Below, piece after piece: positions 59,383 through 64,000 of a stretch of 64,000 nt of DNA. How positions within the stretch are numbered: position 1 is the first letter of the stretch; each line of letters starts with the position of its first letter. A program made the position numbers and the translations under genes. The notes beneath the pieces are model-generated. The model did no database searches. It saw only the letters and a list, made by a program, of their open reading frames with translations, and was not told the origin of the DNA. Source of the DNA: Maylandia zebra (taxonomy: Eukaryota > Chordata > Actinopteri > Cichliformes > Cichlidae); NCBI RefSeq assembly GCF_041146795.1, contig NC_135172.1:16565123-16629122 (forward strand), given 5' to 3'.

Positions 59383-62300
59383 TTACCTCTTTGTCACCAG
59401 CTGGGAAGTATTTGAGTGTTGGGAAACTCTTAATGTCAAGAGATTCCACTTCATTGGCTGTGGCGTCTATTTTGGCTATGATGATGTCATCATGGTCGGC
59501 ATATTTCTCACCAAGCTGATCCCAGATGGGAGCCAACTCCTTGCAGTGTCCACACCATGGAGCATCTACACTCAGACACACAGAGATACACATACAAGGA
59601 ACGTCATTCTAATGTTGGTGAAGATGAATTAATGAAAGGTGGATTATTTCAGCTGTATGTTACAGTAAACACAGAGGAATAACCATTTTAGAGATCTGCT
59701 TCGTTGCTTAAAGGAAATGTGGAAGGATAGGAGGTTCTTACCTTAAGTTCAGCTAAATAAACTTTAACTCCCTTAATGCCAACTCCCTGTTTGGTGCATA
59801 CTAATCTACACACATTATATGGACCAAAGAACTTAGCCAACACGATGTTCCACCAACAGGAGCTGCTCGACATGTAAACTCATGCCATGAAGCTCCTGGT
59901 GCACAGTTTCTGTGCTGATGTTAATGACAGAGGTTTGGAGCTCTGCAGTTACTGAGTCAGCAGAGAGTTGGCGTCTTTTATGAACTATACGTGGTCTACC
60001 AACACTTACAGCTGATCGTGGAATTTATAGATGTCACAGAAAATGTTACAAACTGACTTGTTGCTATGATGGCATCCTGTTACAGAACCGATTCTTTCAT
60101 AAATGTTTGTAAAGGCAGACTGCATGGCTAAGTGCTTGACTTTATACACCTGTGGCAATGAAACTGAAAGCACCTGAATTAAAAGGCGTTTCCTAATCCT
60201 TTTGTCCACATAGTGTATGTTCTTTATTTTAGAAATCCAGCTGAGCTGTTGGCCTGTCTTACTGCTCTTGCCCCATATGACTTTAGAGTAGTGACATGGC
60301 CACGTTAACAATTACTTGTGTTAAGTGAGAACAATAATCTTCTTACAGAGTATGTGCCCTTTCTCCACCTTAATGGGTGGGCCAATCTGAATGAAACTTG
60401 CATTACTAACATCTAGATGGTGTTTTTTTATAGATCCATTATAAACCCCAGCTCTGTTAATTTTCATGATATCATGTTCATTTTATCATACCTCTATAAA
60501 TGTGATGTTATCTTCTCTGTTTGCGTTTCTTACTTTTGTTCATCTATTCACCACCAAATACAGAATGAAGAATTTGAAAAACTGCCGCAAGCCTGGCATG
60601 AACTTTAGGATTGGTTGTTGCTAACTAATATTACCTTTTTGCAGTTGTGTGACTCCATCCATATACTAAAGTTGGAATGTACTTCTGATTGTGTCCAGAC
60701 TCAAGATACATGCAGTGCAGACGCTGAACGAATTTATTAATCGGTGGATACAAAAGGTCAGCATCACCAGATCAGCATCTGACTGAAGGTGAAATATCGT
60801 CACAGTCTCACCCTCTGCTTCTGTGTGCGTATGGCGCCAAATATTGGCCAAAAAAGTGTTTTTGAAGAACAACACTATGGCAAAGCACAGGTGACCATCG
60901 ACCTTCTGGCTTTAAAATGCTATTTTATTAGACATTTTGTGGCTGTAGTCTTGACTGGTTGCATTGATGTTTGGCCAGCAAATTCTAATCAGCTGTTCAG
61001 TGTGTGCAAGACAACGTTTAAGCAAATTTTGGCAGGATTAAAAGATTAAAAGACAGCCACAGCATAATTATGCCTCGAACATATAAAAAGAACAGGTGTG
61101 AATTTATACTACTTTTTCTCCAGGCTAAGCCTTTTTCCCAAATCCGGATCTTTCTCCACATGCCCTGCTTTGATTACAGGAGTGGAATCAGTTGCTTGGT
61201 GGCTTGAGTTTCCAGCTGCCAATCATCTGCAATCATCTGTGCCTCAAATACCGGTCCTTAGCTCCAGCATGCTGCCCAATCACATAATCAGCCGTTCAGT
61301 TCCTCGAGCCACTCACTAAACCTCTTGCTAATTCCTTGCTGATCCACTCCTGGAGTGGACCTCCTCTGGTCTCCAGCTTGCACAGATTACTTGTGTCTGA
61401 GTGTCCCTCTCTGCTCTCACTGGCTCGGATTAGCCTTCGCTCTGTGTGCACGCTGCCAGCTCCAATCCTTTTACCAGCTCATTCTGCTTCTCTGTCTCAA
61501 ACACTTCATGATGTTCTTTGGTAAACTGTAAATAAATGTTGCTTGACCATGCTTCTGCTTCCTGTCGCTTCACTTTGAGTTCTCTCCAGCTTTAACACAA
61601 GACTTGAATGATAATGTTATCATATATAGATACTGCATCTAATATCAGTACCTCCTTCACTCAATAGCTTAATCTACTTCTGTTAGTGCTTGTTTTGTGT
61701 CCTCTTCTGTAGTTTCTGTAACATTAAAATCGTTCAGTATGCTATAGACTCTACAGCCTTTGCTCCATGCTCTCTTGAGAGGATGTTTTGTTCAGAAGTA
61801 GTAAATTCAAGGAGTTTTCCCTCCTTGAATCCACTGTTGGTGGATATGCAAATATTTTTCTTGTCAAAGGTTTAAAGACTGCATTGGAAATGTCTATCCT
61901 CGGTGTTTGTGCAGGGTTCCAGCTGCCAAATTTCCTATTAGACCAGGACTCGCTTTTAAGTTATTGAGATGTCGGAAATCCTGCTCACAGGTAGGCTCAT
62001 TAAAGTAAGATGAGACACCGGAGCAACTCCGGTGCCTCATTTAGCGAAGCAGCTTAAATCAAGGACTAATGAATTTGAAGTCAGAGAAAAGTGATGATCA
62101 AAGTGATGTTGGCAAACTTCACTGCAAATTTGATTGAGTTGAATAATAAATGAACGCTCTGATTTCACAAGATCCCTGTCCAGGATTTGACTTACAAAAC
62201 TCCACAAACACATTTTTGGTCGGGTCCAGAGCGACGGAGTCAAAGTTCTTTCCCACCAGGATTTTAACTGGTCCTTTGTCCCAGTCCTCTGGGATATCCT

Positions 62301-62663
62301 CTGACCGATAGTAAGGCTGCAGAAGAAAAAAGGACCAGTTAGAAGAACTCGTACTTCTACAGTACTTTACTAGTTACATTACTTCACTCCAAGTGCTTTT
62401 AACCTAACATTCACAGTCACATACAGACTTGAGAAGGTGAGGACTGTCTGCATTTGTAGTACCTTTGCAGTACCATCCACAACCTCTTGGCACAGCTGTC
62501 GTAGTGAGTCTATGGTCAGTTCCTCTGAGTCATTGGCGTACTTCTTTCCTGTGTCCATATTAATGATGCGCATCGTGGGGGCGTCGTCCTTGGACACGGC
62601 AAAGTAGCTCAGCACGTGTGACAGGGGCTCTGACACGTCTATCAGAATGAACAGCAGCTGTAT

Positions 62664-62750
<87 letters not shown>

Positions 62751-62818
62751 TTCCAACAGTTTAGAGGACGAAGCACTGATGAAACAAAGTCTTCACCTTA
62801 CATTGTAATGATCCGCAT

Positions 62819-62901
<83 letters not shown>

Positions 62902-63045
62902 CAGGACAGTTACCTTTCCCTTGAACTCCTTGGCAACAGCCTTGAATTTTTCCAGGAGCCTCATCTGACTCTCCGCTGTGGAGTTCATGAACAGAAGGCA
63001 GTGCACGTTGATGCCAGAGTTGAAGACTTTGTCTGCTACCTGAAA

Positions 63046-63127
<82 letters not shown>

Positions 63128-63312
63128 ATGCTATCATTTTTTAAATTTAATTGCAGTTTTCTCTTCGTGTCTGCTCACTGGTGTGTGCGTTACCTCCTGG
63201 CTGAATCGGATGATCAGCTGCAGGCTGTTTTGCTTGATGAAGGTGGTCATGTTGTTTTTGTCCAACTTCCCTTCTTCTGACAACACAAAGTCTGCTCTGC
63301 CATCATCAAACT

Positions 63313-63379
<67 letters not shown>

Positions 63380-64000
63380 TTACATTTTACATACTTGAAA
63401 TATTACACCTGCAGGATTAAGGTTCATAATTCTGTGCGTTCTTTCTCCACATCTATAACACAGTAGTTGCTGTATAATCTACCCTCTCAAATCCATAAAT
63501 GTCATAGTAATTAATGTGTTTTGGTCTTTAATTCAGTTTTAGTGGTTTTAATGTTTGATTTGTTACCTCATGTGTACGTTTTTTCTTTCACATACAGTAT
63601 GTTTAAATGGTTTTCTATGTTTGTTTTTTCTTAATTACCTATAAATAATATCAACCTACCAGGTTGCATTTTCCCTTTTAAATAAATACAAAGATTATTA
63701 CAACTATTTTGTCATATTCTCACTGATTCATCAAAATCTGTTTTATAGTGAAGTTATTCAAAGAAATGACTCATAGACTCAAAGAAGTTGATTCTGTTAT
63801 ATGTCACAGTCTCTTTTTCTGATGTTTTTTCTCTTCATGGTCAATAGGATAAATAATTTACAGGAACACGCAGTCACCATCTCCGGACACTAGATGGCAG
63901 CAAAGCAAAGTATCTGCAAAGTATTTGTACCGTTTTGAAGAGCACCACGGAGCTGCCTTTCACCTCATACTTCTGGAAAACCTCTGGAGTGGCTGTGACT
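58986..64000 (-). CDS. pdia2: Protein disulfide-isomerase A2, 3' part (runs off right edge)
   Basis: Eight minus-strand exons are visible: 63931-64000 (cut by the window edge), 63194-63310, 62914-63039, 62463-62657, 62196-62316, 59387-59565, 59121-59297 and 58986-59042, with compatible phases. The enzyme forms and reshuffles disulfides in the ER lumen. Seen: the end of domain b ([19 protein letters not shown]), domain b' ([18 protein letters not shown] to [10 protein letters not shown]), the linker [20 protein letters not shown], the a' domain with an intact [14 protein letters not shown], the cis-proline region [11 protein letters not shown], an aspartate-rich C-tail (eleven D in a row from TCA/TCG repeats) and KDEL. 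Exon lengths 121, 126 and about 180-198 match the redox-dead paralogue at 24693-31863, so the pair arose by tandem duplication. The symbol rests on synteny; p4hb is the alternative. Confidence 0.9.
59330..59380. repeat. (GT)n tract with CG interruptions, after a pdia2 donor
   Basis: GT run broken by GCGC steps, immediately downstream (gene strand) of the donor of exon 59387-59565. Confidence 0.9.
59745..60215 (-). mobile_element. Tc1/mariner remnant in pdia2 intron
   Basis: Phrases CTCATGCCATGAAGCTCC, GATGTTAATGACAGAGG, GTAAAGGCAGACTGCATGG and the end CCTTTTGTCCACATAGTGTA occur in the order of a common fish Tc1-like family, different from the two above. Decayed, with internal deletion. Confidence 0.65.
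61090..61600. other. Possible solo-LTR-like sequence in pdia2 intron
   Basis: Pyrimidine-rich sequence with CTCCTGGAGTGGACCTCC and, near its end, AAATAAATGTTGCTTGACC followed by TGCTTCTGCTTCCTG, resembling the polyadenylation part of fish LTRs. No terminal repeats or target duplication were identified. Confidence 0.25.
62664..62749. repeat. (CA)n microsatellite directly before a pdia2 acceptor
   Basis: About 42 CA units; on the gene's strand this is a GT/UG tract ending a few nucleotides upstream of the acceptor of exon 62463-62657. Confidence 0.97.
62819..62898. repeat. (CA)n microsatellite downstream of a pdia2 donor
   Basis: About 40 CA units in the intron following exon 62914-63039. Confidence 0.97.
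63049..63122. repeat. (CA)n microsatellite directly before a pdia2 acceptor
   Basis: About 37 CA units, ending about 9 nt upstream of the acceptor of exon 62914-63039 on the gene's strand. Confidence 0.97.
63316..63378. repeat. (CA)n microsatellite directly before a pdia2 acceptor
   Basis: About 31 CA units, ending a few nucleotides upstream of the acceptor of exon 63194-63310 on the gene's strand. Confidence 0.97.

Noticed and set aside
62761-63121. Long Cys-Val frames in pdia2 introns
   Set aside because: Translation of CA/GT microsatellites flanking true exons.

Overview
The window is vertebrate nuclear DNA from a teleost fish, most likely a percomorph and plausibly a cichlid. The evidence is small exons with GT-AG introns, long CA/GT microsatellites, tRNA-derived fish SINEs, Rex1-like and L1-like LINEs, Tc1/mariner and hAT transposons, and a gene set (cacna1h, syngr3, pdia2) that lies together on human 16p13.3. 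No bacterial-style operons, CRISPR arrays or rRNA genes are visible.

Layout. (1) 1-8089, plus strand: the last ten coding exons of a T-type calcium channel, cacna1h (domain IV and the cytosolic tail), followed by about 1.4 kb of likely 3' UTR. (2) 11528-17238, minus strand: complete four-exon syngr3 (synaptogyrin-3), convergent with cacna1h. (3) 18341-20775: a decayed, 5'-truncated L1-like LINE. (4) 21301-23040, plus strand: an unrecognised acidic/proline-serine-rich ORF and a possible small spliced gene behind it. (5) 24693-31863, minus strand: a complete 11-exon gene for a PDIA2/PDILT-like ER protein of 513 residues, with signal peptide and KDEL, in which both CGHC sites are replaced (SGES and SKES). 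(6) 32411-43450: nested transposons, including two hAT elements with perfect 8-bp target duplications, two short LTR elements with matching LTR pairs, an open Tc1-like transposon of DD37E spacing, and a Rex1-like LINE. (7) 44764-47661, minus strand: a complete four-exon LITAF-domain gene with one GC-AG intron. (8) 51304-57062: a region bounded by long inverted repeats and filled with a SINE, a LINE 3' end and two hAT elements. (9) 58986-64000, minus strand: the 3' part of a second, catalytically normal pdia2 that runs off the right edge.

The two PDI genes form a tandem pair with conserved intron phases. One keeps the CGHC of its a' domain; the other has lost the cysteines of both sites but keeps its reading frame, signal peptide and ER-retention signal, so it looks like a chaperone-type, redox-dead paralogue rather than a pseudogene. 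Cacna1h (calcium entry) and syngr3 (synaptic vesicle protein) are neuronal neighbours but need not be co-regulated.

The observations most worth a second look are the redox-dead PDI, the 22-residue tandem repeat in the calcium-channel tail, the run of UG tracts directly before three consecutive pdia2 acceptors, the acidic ORF with seven 5' splice-site-like motifs, the inverted-repeat-bounded region whose ends carry GC boxes and inward splice donors, and the nested transposon stack.
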